Shown here: positions 27,160 through 35,510 of the stretch, piece after piece
How the letters are laid out: the number at the start of each line of letters is the position of its first letter
Position numbering within the stretch: the stretch's first letter is position 1
From: Candidatus Sumerlaeia bacterium
Lineage (GTDB): Bacteria; Sumerlaeota; Sumerlaeia; SLMS01; JAHLLQ01
Assembly (NCBI GenBank): GCA_028284075.1
Contig: JANQSL010000238.1
Span: 1-43,675, forward strand
Direction of reading: 5' to 3'
DNA: 43,675 bases
The notes under the pieces: model-generated
The model's database searches: none
What the model was told of the DNA's origin: nothing
The model's input: only the letters and a program-made list of their open reading frames with translations
Position numbers and translations under genes: made by a program

Positions 27160-28812
27160 CTAAACACCCTTCGGAACGTACAGCTCCAGCAGGACATGCC
27201 GACTTTGAATCGCGTATGGAGCCACCGGCACATAGTGGGCCTCGACAGTCCTTCGAATGATCGGGATTCGCCCGGTCTGAGCCGTGTCGAGAATGACCAG
27301 TGGCACCTCACGCCGCCTCAGCATACCTGCCAGTTCAGCCATTTTCAGAACCCCTTCGCCCTCCTCGGCGCCGTGGTTCTGCATGTCAAAGGACTCGTTC
27401 ATCCACTTGATCTGCCACAGGTAGTTTTCCGCCAGCTCTCCCGCGACTGTTCGATCAGACATCCATGCATAGAACGGTGGCGCAAGAATCGGGTCACCGG
27501 GTTCCGTATGCCGCTCGATAAGCTCCCTGATCGATAAAACACCCGGCATTGTCCTTCTCCCAACCTCGCGATCGCCTTCCATGATCATCGCCGTGTAATC
27601 GTTCTCCGGAAGTTCCGACTGCTGCTTCGAAATCGTCAGGGAAAGGTTGCGATAAGCGGGTGGCCACAGCACGGCCACTAAAGCAAGAACGGAACCCGCC
27701 AGCGCCATCAGGATCGGGATTGTACCTCGACGGTTTTCGGTCCGCACGATGACTCCGGACGCATGGCGCACAATGCGTACAATCGCGTCCGATGCAAGAA
27801 TCGCAACCGCCGGTTCTCCCAGAACGAAAATATAGTTCACCGTTCCACCCTTCATCACAAACCCGATACTCAACAGCATTCCGATGCAATACCACGCACC
27901 GTACTCCCAGCGTCGATATTCATCGGACTTTCGCTCCAGCGCTCGCCACATTTCACGCCAGCGATACGCGAGCCCCCCGAGACCGAGAAGAATCAGCGGT
28001 CCCTCAAGCTGAAGAACTTTCCAGCCTTCCTCGCGAACCTTGCGCACGGCATACTCAGCGAAACTGTCATCACCACCCGGCGACGCCGCGAGGATATCGG
28101 TGCGCGGGAAACTTCCCACCTGATTGAGGACCACGTTATCAAGATAGGATGAACCCGCCCACAACCATGCCGCACCGGCTCCCAGTCCCCAAACGCCAAC
28201 CGCCGGAACCGCATACCATGCAAACAACCGTGGCCGCCGGACACCCAGGAACACCAGATTGCAAAGGAAGAATGGAACCGCGGTCATGTTGCAGTGCATT
28301 GCCAGCGCCGAGCAGACGCCACCCGCAACGAGTGACCGTTTCTCCAGGCTCAAAACACACCAGAAGGCCAGGATCAGAAAGACATTCTCAAGGTTTTCCG
28401 ACTGCAGGCAGAGGCTCCACCAAAAGCCAATGGGGAGAGCGAGATAGATCGCCGCGGCGGCCGTTGCTCTGAAGTCACAACCGTAGAGTCGTTGCGCCGC
28501 AAGGTACACGGCCAGCGAACCCAGCAATCGGACCAGCAGACAATAGACCCGTGCGCCGATCAACCCGCTGTCGGTCAGAATATGACCGGCCCCTTGCGAC
28601 ATCGCACTCATCAAAAGATGTAACGGTGGTTGCGGCGCCAGAATATCCCGATACGGAACAAGGCCGTCGAGAATCCGTTGCCCGACATACAGGTAATTGC
28701 CGTCTCCAAAGTCCCAGTACGTCCAACCCCACGTGGGAATCACAAAGAGAGCCGTCACCAGCCAGAGGCCGGAGAAGATCAGAACGCGGGCACGGAGCGA
28801 ATGGGGATTCAA
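27160..28812 (-). CDS. multi-spanning glycosyltransferase-like protein (GT39/ArnT-type GT-C fold)
   Basis: The 550-residue protein has about 11 membrane helices and a soluble C-terminal part of about 150 residues. The first extracytoplasmic loop reads YWDFGDGNYLYVGQRILDG, then VPYRDILAPQPPLHLL, which matches the first loop of GT39-type enzymes (DxD-like acidic pair and the P-x-P segment) that transfer sugars from polyprenyl-phosphate carriers at the outer face of the membrane. It resembles the protein at 11145-12764 in overall layout. The start is TTG at 28812, since no ATG fits; GAGGAACC lies 13 bases upstream. The substrate is unknown. Confidence 0.82.
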   Translation of the reverse strand: MNPHSLRARVLIFSGLWLVTALFVIPTWGWTYWDFGDGNYLYVGQRILDGLVPYRDILAPQPPLHLLMSAMSQGAGHILTDSGLIGARVYCLLVRLLGSLAVYLAAQRLYGCDFRATAAAAIYLALPIGFWWSLCLQSENLENVFLILAFWCVLSLEKRSLVAGGVCSALAMHCNMTAVPFFLCNLVFLGVRRPRLFAWYAVPAVGVWGLGAGAAWLWAGSSYLDNVVLNQVGSFPRTDILAASPGGDDSFAEYAVRKVREEGWKVLQLEGPLILLGLGGLAYRWREMWRALERKSDEYRRWEYGAWYCIGMLLSIGFVMKGGTVNYIFVLGEPAVAILASDAIVRIVRHASGVIVRTENRRGTIPILMALAGSVLALVAVLWPPAYRNLSLTISKQQSELPENDYTAMIMEGDREVGRRTMPGVLSIRELIERHTEPGDPILAPPFYAWMSDRTVAGELAENYLWQIKWMNESFDMQNHGAEEGEGVLKMAELAGMLRRREVPLVILDTAQTGRIPIIRRTVEAHYVPVAPYAIQSRHVLLELYVPKGV

Positions 28813-29168
28813 GAGCGGCGTAAGGTTCCTCGAGCGTCAAAAACCAAGTATCGGGGACCGGAGACCGGGAATCAAGTGTCAGGGAACGGAAGGCCGTCCG
28901 ATTCCAAATCTCCCATTCCTCCCAAAAACCATGAAATGATGAATTTTGTCCATTCCTCCCATATTTCCCACGGATTCCTGAAATCCAAAACGACCTGTGG
29001 TTTACTTCCTCCCATCAGGCCTGACCACACAAGACCCCACGCCAGGCCAAAGGCCCTGGCGATTGTCGCAAGACAACGAAAGCACCAACACCACGCAAGA
29101 CCATGACAGCACCACCGGGCGCGCGCCCACTCACCCGCAACCCACAGCCACTTCCTGGATACCTCGTT
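28813..29168. repeat. gene-free region with CATTCCTCCCA repeats
   Basis: These 356 bases show no credible gene. CATTCCTCCCA occurs at 28914-28924 and 28951-28961, and TTCCTCCCAT again near 29007-29015. Upstream, GGGGACCGGAGACCGGGAA is another low-complexity, repeat-like stretch. An imperfect hairpin GCCAGG...CCTGGC lies near 29042-29061. Short tandem or dispersed CCCAT-type repeats of this sort are seen in intergenic DNA of many uncultured bacteria. Confidence 0.45.
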
Positions 29169-29714
29169 CTAAACCCTGTAACCCGACCTCTGAAGATGCT
29201 CCTCCATCATCACGCGATGACGCTTCGCGTTCTCCACATACTTCGCCGTATTGAAGTACGAGCCCTCCACATCCTCCTGCGTCAATTTGCGCACCGCCTT
29301 TGCAGGGAGACCCAGAATCAGACTCCGTTCCTCAAACGACTTCCCCTCGGGCACCAGCGACCCTGCCCCGACCACCGAGTCCTTCGGGATCACCGTACGG
29401 TTCAGAACCGTTGCCATCATCCCGATCAGACAGCCATCCTCGATCGTGCAGCCATGCAGACAGGCCATATGTCCCACGGTAATATGATCCTTCACGATGC
29501 AGGGTTCATCCTTGCCCGTATGAAGAACGCTGTTGTCCTGAATGTTCGACCCCTTTCCAACGTAAATGGGATCAAGATCGCCTCGAAGGACACAACCGTA
29601 CCAGACAGACGCGTTTTCCTCGATGGTAACGTCACCGATGATCATCGCCGTCGGCGCGACAAACGCTGTCGGATGGATCTTCGGAATTCGGCCTTCGAAG
29701 GGAATAACAGGCAT
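29169..29714 (-). CDS. gamma-class carbonic anhydrase family protein
   Basis: The 181-residue protein is a left-handed beta-helix built from hexapeptide repeats (MIIGDVTIEENASVWYGCVLRGDLDPIYVGKGSNIQDNS and onward) with a C-terminal helix. The three zinc/iron ligand histidines of gamma carbonic anhydrases appear in SVLHTG, VGHMACLHG (two histidines). It may hydrate CO2 or be an acyltransferase-like relative such as PaaY/YrdA. The start is ATG at 29714 with AAAGGATG upstream. It has its own transcription unit, divergent from the site-2 protease gene by about 150 bases. Confidence 0.92.
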   Translation of the reverse strand: MPVIPFEGRIPKIHPTAFVAPTAMIIGDVTIEENASVWYGCVLRGDLDPIYVGKGSNIQDNSVLHTGKDEPCIVKDHITVGHMACLHGCTIEDGCLIGMMATVLNRTVIPKDSVVGAGSLVPEGKSFEERSLILGLPAKAVRKLTQEDVEGSYFNTAKYVENAKRHRVMMEEHLQRSGYRV

Positions 29715-29866
29715 TGTTCATCCTTTCTGGCTCCAAAATTGCCACTCAGGCTGTCAAGGCGCCTGCCTCAGTGCCGGTGGGGTCAAAGGGCAACACCAAT
29801 AGACACGGACGGGGCACCTCTGCAGAACCTCAATAATTGGATATAACCAACAAGGAACATAGCCAC

Positions 29867-31000
29867 GTGATTGGCAGAAACTTCGTCAAATTCGGCAAAA
29901 TCTTTGGAATCGAGACCGGCCTGAGCCTGAACTGGTTCCTGATGTTCATCATCTTTGTGGTGAGCCTTACCCCTTACACCGCCCAGATTCTCGGCCTGAG
30001 TCAGGCCGCCGCTGTCGGCTGCACGGTTCTGACGGTACTTCTGGTTTATGCCAGTATCCTCGCCCATGAGTTCGGTCATGCGCTCACGGCTCGAGCCTTT
30101 GGCATCGAGACACAGCGCATCACGCTTCATCTCTTTGGAGGCGTCGCCATGCTGAATGGCGAGCCCGAACGTCCCCGTGATGAGTTTTGGATCACCGTCG
30201 CGGGCCCGGCTGTTTCCTTCGTTTTGGCCGGCGTCTTCGGACTTGCATGGGTTGCGGGACACAGCGCCGGACTCGCCGGGCCTCTCACCTACATCACAGG
30301 CTATGTTGCGGCAATGAACCTCTTTCTCGCCGTCTTTAACTGTCTTCCCGGTTTTCCCATGGACGGTGGACGGATCGTGCGCTCGACACTCTGGGCCATC
30401 ACCGACAACTACCTTCTCGCAACCCGCATCGCTTCCTGGGGAGGCATGGGCGTTGGCGGACTCTTGCTTGCATGGGCGGTTTTTGAACTCACCTCCGGCG
30501 ACGTCACCGCCGGGATTATCCGAGTGCTCTTCGGATTCTTCCTGATCTCCCTGGCGCGTCAGTCTTATCAGCAGGCCAAAATCATTGCTCCCTTTCGTGG
30601 CAAGAAGGTTCGCGACTTCATGCGTCCCATTCGCGCCGTCGTGCCCCCTGGAGCCCTGCTGTCAGACGTCGTTGAAGACTACCTGCGCCCCATGCAGATG
30701 GACCAGTTGCCGGTCATTGACGGCGAACGCCTGCTCGGTTGTGTTTCCGCTCGCGATATTGAAACCCATGAACCCCGTCAATGGCCATGGATGCGTGCCT
30801 CCGAAGTCATGAAGCCCTATGGCGCTCAAAACGTGATCGACCCTGACGAGGACGCCATCAAGGCCCTCCATCGTTTTGGCCGTCACGGACAGCATTCCTT
30901 TGCGGTATTCAAGGGACGCCAGCTTCTCGGCCACATCGTCGACAGAGACTTCGCGCGTCACATGCAGGTCTCAAAAGCCGGCAGCCCGGCTGATGCTTAA
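29867..31000 (+). CDS. site-2 protease family zinc metallopeptidase (M50) with CBS domains
   Basis: From GTG at 29867, preceded by AAGGAA ten bases upstream, the protein is 377 residues. The zinc site is HEFGH at residues 67-71, with the third ligand D166 in GFPMDGGRIV, inside an approximately six-helix membrane domain (20-220). Two CBS domains occupy about 245-375 (DFMRPIRAVVPPGALLSDVVEDYL and EVMKPYGAQNVIDPDEDAIKAL), as in the SpoIVFB/Rip group whose activity responds to ATP. It should cleave a membrane-bound substrate within the bilayer. A TTG ten codons upstream is a weaker start. Its end lies 13 bases from the convergent lipoprotein hydrolase gene. Confidence 0.92.
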   Translation: MIGRNFVKFGKIFGIETGLSLNWFLMFIIFVVSLTPYTAQILGLSQAAAVGCTVLTVLLVYASILAHEFGHALTARAFGIETQRITLHLFGGVAMLNGEPERPRDEFWITVAGPAVSFVLAGVFGLAWVAGHSAGLAGPLTYITGYVAAMNLFLAVFNCLPGFPMDGGRIVRSTLWAITDNYLLATRIASWGGMGVGGLLLAWAVFELTSGDVTAGIIRVLFGFFLISLARQSYQQAKIIAPFRGKKVRDFMRPIRAVVPPGALLSDVVEDYLRPMQMDQLPVIDGERLLGCVSARDIETHEPRQWPWMRASEVMKPYGAQNVIDPDEDAIKALHRFGRHGQHSFAVFKGRQLLGHIVDRDFARHMQVSKAGSPADA

Positions 31001-31013
31001 ACAGAGGGGGGAA

Positions 31014-32063
31014 TCAGGGAGTGCTGACCTTGAAATCGTAGGGGAGAGGTTGAACGTATTCAGTATACAATCTTTCCCCCTTCAGGATATCGTCGATACG
31101 TTCTCGCGGCAGAGTCATTGCATGAACGAAGCCGTTCATTTCTCCCACCATGACGGTGTGCAGTATCTTGTTTTCCGGATTCCTGTGAACACGAAAATCC
31201 ACCTGACCGCTCATTGCCGTCCGAACCATCCAGTCGTCGTTGTCTGAAGACTTGAAAGTCAGGCCTTCGCGCTCAAACGCCGGGACCATTCGCTCAAGAG
31301 TTGCCCGAAAGGTTCCACCCGTATCGCTTACGACTTTCCTGCCGTTGAAGGTGATCTCACGGTCCTCGTACGCCAGCACCGAGAGGACGCGTTTCTCATC
31401 TCCCTCAAGCCATCTCGCCAGCTTCGCTGCATGTCCTTCCTCCTCGGCGAACGCATAGTTGCTGTCGAGAAACGCGATGCGTGTGATATGCTCCGGAACT
31501 TGCTCCAGCGCGTTGAGATATCCAAACGACAAACTGCCGCCTCCGCTGTGACCTGTCAGCGTCCATGTCGTATCACTTTCCCGCGGCCAGACATCATCCA
31601 GCATTGAAGGGATCAGAGCGTCACGCCCTTCTTCCTTGCGCCGCCATCCGGGCCAGCTCTTGCCGTTCGCCTCGAGATAGATCAGCACAATATTGTTGTC
31701 GTCGCCATGATGCTCGCGCAGATAACGTGTCTGAGCCGCGATGTGCTGGATATCGTGATGCCAGTCCAGATCCGGAGTCATCGTGCAGCCTGCCGTCCAC
31801 TCGATCGAATTGCCGTTCGGCAGTGCAAAGAACACAACATGATCCGGTCGCGCCGGATCGTATTCTCCCGCGATGTTTACCACATACCGGCCGTCAGGAA
31901 CAAGATGACCGGCAAGCGTGTATTCTTCAAACCACGGCGACGGTTGGGACCCCGACAGGGGAGACCGGTTTGCATTGGTCGAGACGGAACAGGCGGTGAG
32001 CATGAAAGCCACCGCCGGCAATCCCATGGAGAGTCTCACTCGGCAGCCTGTTCGTGCAGACAC
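31014..32063 (-). CDS. alpha/beta-hydrolase-like lipoprotein
   Basis: The 349-residue protein has a lipoprotein signal with lipobox LTAC, giving a lipidated C25. The nucleophile elbow is GHSGGGSLSFGY at about residue 180-190; the His near the C-terminus (NGFVHAMTLPRE) could complete the triad. The GHSGGG motif and the tightly folded segment ALPNGNSIEW around residue 80 are typical of alpha/beta hydrolases, but the substrate is unknown. The GTG at 32063 gives a basic n-region for the signal; an ATG at 32027 would leave a signal with no positive charge. The start overlaps the regulator gene by 28 bases, so expression is coupled to it. Confidence 0.75.
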   Translation of the reverse strand: MSARTGCRVRLSMGLPAVAFMLTACSVSTNANRSPLSGSQPSPWFEEYTLAGHLVPDGRYVVNIAGEYDPARPDHVVFFALPNGNSIEWTAGCTMTPDLDWHHDIQHIAAQTRYLREHHGDDNNIVLIYLEANGKSWPGWRRKEEGRDALIPSMLDDVWPRESDTTWTLTGHSGGGSLSFGYLNALEQVPEHITRIAFLDSNYAFAEEEGHAAKLARWLEGDEKRVLSVLAYEDREITFNGRKVVSDTGGTFRATLERMVPAFEREGLTFKSSDNDDWMVRTAMSGQVDFRVHRNPENKILHTVMVGEMNGFVHAMTLPRERIDDILKGERLYTEYVQPLPYDFKVSTP

Positions 32064-32575
32064 TCAAGTTCACAGCGATCACCCTCACAGATGTCGCAAG
32101 CTTCCACTCCGGGGCATTCCGCATGAAAATCCAGAAAACCTTCACGAAAGGCTTTGGCAATTTTGTTTTTATCCTCTGTGGCATACCGGAGGAATGTCAG
32201 CAGCTTCTCCCGTGTTTCCGCACTGACCAGGTGCTCAATTTTGCAGGAATCGATGTTTGCCTGTTCCTCCGCCACTCCCAGCAGATTCTGGAAGAAGTAC
32301 ATGAAGCTTCGATGGGTCAGATGGACATCATGGGCGATTCGCTCACCTTCCTCGGTCAGTCCGAGGAATCGGTTCTTGTCCTCTGAAACGTACCCTTTTG
32401 CCTTCAGTGCTTTCAGACTGACCGAGGCCGATCCGGGAGTGATCTCCAGTTCCCGGGCCACATCCGTTACCCGGGCGTATCCCTGACTTTTCAGGAGATC
32501 CTGGATCGCCATCAGGTAATGAGCCATGCTGTGCGTGACCTCATTAACCTCGAATTCTTTCCAAACCTGAGTCAT
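32036..32575 (-). CDS. DtxR/MntR-family metal-dependent transcriptional regulator
   Basis: The 179-residue protein has the DtxR winged helix-turn-helix at residues 15-75 (YARVTDVARELEITPGSASVSLKALKAKGYV) and the dimerisation/metal-binding helices after that (EGERIAHDVHLTHRSFMYFFQNLLGV, then SCKIEHLVSAETREKLLTFL). Ligand residues of the MntR type include His and Glu in HxxE-type positions. The C-terminus (ECPGVEACDICEGDRCELECLHE) has five cysteines, an unusual extension that may bind metal. It lacks the SH3 domain of DtxR. It is expected to repress metal uptake genes. Upstream, the palindrome at 32678-32691 may be its own operator. It overlaps the downstream hydrolase gene. Confidence 0.88.
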   Translation of the reverse strand: MTQVWKEFEVNEVTHSMAHYLMAIQDLLKSQGYARVTDVARELEITPGSASVSLKALKAKGYVSEDKNRFLGLTEEGERIAHDVHLTHRSFMYFFQNLLGVAEEQANIDSCKIEHLVSAETREKLLTFLRYATEDKNKIAKAFREGFLDFHAECPGVEACDICEGDRCELECLHEQAAE

Positions 32576-32591
32576 GAAGAGGACCTGCCTT

Positions 32592-32691
32592 GTGCGGGAA
32601 ACCGCACGACCTAATGAGCAAACCTACTAGGCCCGGTGGGGTGAACAGGCAACCCAAATGCCTGCTCTCAAAATCTGTGAGGCAAGCCTCA
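32592..32691 (-). promoter_or_regulatory. probable regulatory region of the DtxR-type gene with inverted repeats
   Basis: TGAGGC-AA-GCCTCA is a perfect 14-base palindrome at 32678-32691, about 100 bases upstream of the regulator start. A 9-base perfect palindrome CCTACTAGG is at about 32623-32631. A hairpin GTGCGG/CCGCAC with a four-base loop lies at 32592-32607, just ahead of the gene. The DtxR/IdeR binding consensus is an AGGC-centred inverted repeat, so autoregulation through the 14-base palindrome is reasonable but unproven. No strong promoter pair is obvious. Confidence 0.45.
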
Positions 32692-32763
32692 TACCCGGCC
32701 GCACCAGCTTTTCAGTCTGGCGTTGACGTGCTCTGACGCTCCAGCCGAGATTTCTCGCTCTGT

Positions 32764-32840
32764 CGGGGTGTGGCGCAGTTGGCTAGCGCACCTGCTTTGG
32801 GAGCAGGGGGTCCCGAGTTCGAGTCTCGGCACCCCGACCA
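32764..32840 (+). tRNA. tRNA-Pro (anticodon TGG)
   Basis: A full 77-base cloverleaf folds: acceptor arms CGGGGTG and CACCCCG, D-stem GCGC/GCGC, anticodon stem CCTGC/GCAGG with loop TTTGGGA (anticodon TGG), T-stem CCGAG/CTCGG with loop TTCGAGT, discriminator A and an encoded CCA. It reads CCA codons and, by wobble, other proline codons. The gene sits at the boundary between ordinary chromosome and the accessory region, a common integration site. Confidence 0.97.
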
Positions 32841-33136
32841 CTAAGTCTCCATTCCTCAAACCTGTACAAACTTGCCTCCCAGGCCAGCTCTGCTCGGTGT
32901 GTAGCACAAAGTAGCAACTTGTAGCAAGAAAGTAGCAACTCTCGAGTCCGGTCCGGCCGCAGGGCGATCACTGGGTCCGAGAGATGAAGCGATATCGCAA
33001 GTACAGATCGGATACAGTGGACGTGGAAATTCCCCATTTCTAGTGTTCATTGCGATTGCGGAGGTGTTTAGCATCGCACCTTCGAGGGTTCTGAAGATGG
33101 CAGGGCACTAGAATTGACTCATTCGCCAGTCAGTAG
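32841..33136. repeat. gene-free region after the tRNA with GTAGCA repeats at 10-bp period
   Basis: No gene is visible here. GTAGCA is repeated at 32901, 32911, 32921 and 32932, three of the steps being exactly ten bases and one eleven, so the copies face the same side of the helix. They begin 61 bases beyond the tRNA end. Direct repeats of this size near a tRNA 3' end are typical of the arm-type sites of tyrosine recombinases. No integrase gene is seen in the window. Confidence 0.45.
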
Positions 33137-33636
33137 GGGGAGTCGATTGGCCGGTATGCCTTCCATCGTGAGACGCTGGCGGATCTCGAGAAGGAGCTCA
33201 GCCCGGCATCGGAGGGATCTGGTATGACTTGGAGACGTGGGAACGTGGTCTCATTGATGAGGCGACAGATGGCGTGACGGACTTGTGGGCTTTTGCGGGA
33301 TGTATCTGGGGGCCTCAGGAGATGGAGAAGATCGGTAAGACGGAGTCCCGACAGACTGAGGTGCCCCCGTTATTCTATAAGATCATCATTCTTGAGCAGG
33401 ATGGGCTCGATTATCCGTGGGTTCTGGCGTTCCTTCTCCCTCACCATCGATCCGCTCGTGGTGAGATCGCGGATTACCTTGTGAGTGTTGATATCATCGA
33501 GGCGTTGTCGGGCCAGGACTTTTTCTCGGATCTGGATGATGAGACTGGAGACTGGCTGGAAGATCTGGATACTTGGGAGATTTCTGGGAGGAGTGGTTTG
33601 GATCCTGACCAACAGTACGGTGAGGGGGCTCGGTAA
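33137..33636 (+). pseudogene. frameshifted gene for a small acidic protein
   Basis: Two overlapping frames read well only if joined. The first (from 33143) gives GRYAFHRETLADLEKELSPAS and the second (from about 33214 to the stop at 33636) gives WYDLETWERGLIDEATDGVT and a tail rich in Asp and Glu. A single-base frameshift lies at about 33210-33222. The first frame has no start codon between the preceding stop at 33134 and the sequence that reads like coding. A TTG at 33229 could start a 135-residue protein, but without a ribosome site. Likely a decayed remnant; the acidic, tryptophan-containing tail recalls immunity or SMI1-type proteins only superficially. Confidence 0.55.
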
Positions 33637-33948
33637 TGCGGTGCGGCGCATTAGCCCTTGGCTGATGAAAACCTTCGCCTCCCGCAGGTTTGTGATGATC
33701 TGTTCGGTGGCGTGACGCTCTTGGACATTCCAGCCTCCTTGGCTTGAAACCCGAATCCCGACATAGAATCCGGATTCGTCTAAGGGGGGCGTGTCAGATG
33801 AACCTCATTTCTAAGGGTGATTCTATGTTTCTCTTGATTTCACAATGACCACTATGCTTATTTGTCATTGATTGTATAAGTTGTATTGTTTTACCCGCCG
33901 GCTGCCCATAGGCTAACGTTGGTTAGTCCACACTGAGGTTCGATTCGA
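33637..33948. other. gene-free region with palindromes ahead of the membrane-TPR gene
   Basis: The 312 bases hold no gene. GAATCCGGATTC is a perfect 12-base palindrome at 33766-33777, and CGAATCC at 33752-33758 can also pair with GGATTCG at 33772-33778 to form a hairpin. The rest is AT-rich, ending in a possible promoter listed separately. Confidence 0.5.
33862..33889 (+). promoter_or_regulatory. possible sigma-70-like promoter of the membrane-TPR gene
   Basis: TTGTCA at 33862-33867 and TATTGT at 33884-33889 are 16 bases apart in an AT-rich stretch 60 bases before the ATG at 33949. The -10 is only a partial match. Confidence 0.3.
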
Positions 33949-35088
33949 ATGGAAGAGGATTCCCGCTCACTAATCTGGATTAACCTTACCATTCTCGCGA
34001 TTATCGCTGCTTTCATGGTTGCCGTGTCTTGGGTCATTTCTTGGGGGGATAATGAGCCTGCGGGCGCGGGGTTGGTGCTGGTTAGTTTGGGTTCGCTTTG
34101 TATTGGCGCTGCTGTGGGTTTTCTTTATTCTGCGTTTGGTGATGAGGAGGAGAAGTTCAGTAGTCTTTTCAAGATTCTGAATGGTGTTATCGGAGGCTTC
34201 ACGACGGCTGATCTTCTCAATCCCGAGGGTGTTATCAGGAAAATCCTGGGTTCACTGGCGCGATCTTCGAATTCTGATACGGGTATTGTTGCGATGGTTG
34301 TTGCGATGTTCGGGATGATCGGTTTTCTGTGTCTTTATGTGAATCGTCGGGTCTATATCAATCCGGCAATTGCGAATTCGGAGGCGCGCCTAGTGGAGTT
34401 GGGGGCGACATACTTCGGGGATGGTGGTTTACCAGAACAGAGATCGGAGTTTGTCAGACTTGGCAATCAATTGATGAAGAAGGGTGAGGAAAAGCTGAAA
34501 AAGGAGCGCTCTTCGTATCGTTTGCTGCTCTATGCAAAGGCTCTTTATGCGGCAGGGTATTATTCGACTGCGGAAACGCTTTTGAAGGAATGTCAGAAGC
34601 GGGATCCGGGCAATTCTGATGCTCTTCACTATCTCGGGAATGTGCTGATCAAGCAGGGCATTGAGTTTGATAAGGCAGGCAAAGATGTAGAGGCCGAAGA
34701 AAAAATGAAAGCGGCTACGACTCTTCTTGAACAGCTGACGACAATGAAGCAGGCAAGGATTGTTTCGTGGAAGTTTCTTGGCTATGCAGCGTTGTGGAAT
34801 GATCAAAAGTATGAACTAGCGGCGGATTCGTCGAAGACGTATCTTGAGCAGATGCCAGGAGACGCGGACGCGGTTCTAAATCTTGCCTGTGCGAGCGCAA
34901 GGCTGGCGTGGGATCCTGAAGGGAAGGTGATTAATGAAAAACGGAAGAAAGAAACACTGGATAGTATCGAGCGATTGTTGCTACTGAATCCCAATGCAGT
35001 TGATACTATCAGAAAGCTTACAAAGCCTGATGAGGAGTTTGAGCATGCAAAAGATGATACGGACTTCAAGGCAACGGCCGGACTGTGA
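33949..35088 (+). CDS. membrane protein with C-terminal TPR repeats
   Basis: The 379-residue protein has three N-terminal membrane helices (about residues 9-32, 40-63 and 113-134) and a cytoplasmic helical region from about 170 with tetratricopeptide-like pairs: RLLLYAKALYAAGYYSTAETLL, SDALHYLGNVLIKQGIEF, KFLGYAALWNDQKYELAADS and ADAVLNLACASARLAWD. TPRs normally bind protein partners, here at the membrane face. The gene has lower GC and more Lys/Ile codons than the genes before the tRNA, in keeping with transfer. TGAGG lies about 14 bases before the ATG. No partner can be named. Confidence 0.82.
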   Translation: MEEDSRSLIWINLTILAIIAAFMVAVSWVISWGDNEPAGAGLVLVSLGSLCIGAAVGFLYSAFGDEEEKFSSLFKILNGVIGGFTTADLLNPEGVIRKILGSLARSSNSDTGIVAMVVAMFGMIGFLCLYVNRRVYINPAIANSEARLVELGATYFGDGGLPEQRSEFVRLGNQLMKKGEEKLKKERSSYRLLLYAKALYAAGYYSTAETLLKECQKRDPGNSDALHYLGNVLIKQGIEFDKAGKDVEAEEKMKAATTLLEQLTTMKQARIVSWKFLGYAALWNDQKYELAADSSKTYLEQMPGDADAVLNLACASARLAWDPEGKVINEKRKKETLDSIERLLLLNPNAVDTIRKLTKPDEEFEHAKDDTDFKATAGL

Positions 35089-35251
35089 CAGGCATGGTTC
35101 CGACAGAGGGAGCAACTGACAAGGAACCTGACTTCCAGGCTCTATCCGATCCGACGATCCTTTTGCCGATGCAGATGAGGATGATCGAGAGTCAGAGACC
35201 AGGTAGACGTAAGACACTGAAATTGTCGATATGGTCCGGAATTTATTGATG
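35089..35251. other. gene-free stretch between TPR gene and IS remnant
   Basis: I see no gene, promoter or repeat here. Confidence 0.4.
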
Positions 35252-35510
35252 GGTCCTAAATATCTCAGAGGATGAACAGATACCATAAGCATCATGATCG
35301 TCGATGATTTCGCAACCGGCGTCGAGTTGAATTCGAGGAGGAACAGTGCAGTAGGGTGTTAAGTCCTCGCGGGCGAAGAACACAGAACAGCGAGACGTAA
35401 GAGTTCCGGAAGAAGTAGTACGAGAGGAGACCAACATTCAGAGAGCGCGGACCCAAGTGGTATCGCGGTAGTCGTGTCTGATCAGGCCGTCGAACTCCTT
35501 ATGACGTCAG
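35252..35510 (-). mobile_element. decayed left end of an insertion sequence
   Basis: This segment aligns with the left end and transposase 3' end of the IS at 42360 onward with a constant offset of 7106 bases. GATGATTT at 35303 matches GATGATTT at 42409, and GCGGTAGT at 35465 matches GCGGTAGT at 42571, exactly 162 bases apart in both. The reverse strand near 35467-35495 reads EFDGLIRHDYRDT, matching ELGGIIKHYYRDAA at the end of the intact transposase. The start (GGGTCCTAAATAT) also resembles GGGACCCAAAATGT at the intact end. Homology fades after about 35510, so only the terminal fragment survives. Confidence 0.75.

Noticed and set aside
32901..32940. GTAGCA repeats considered as a CRISPR fragment
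   Set aside because: The unit is six bases with ten-base period, far too short for CRISPR repeats and spacers.
32723..33037. Open frames on both strands across the tRNA-Pro gene
   Set aside because: They are translations of the tRNA and its flanks; such spurious proteins are common at tRNA-Pro genes.
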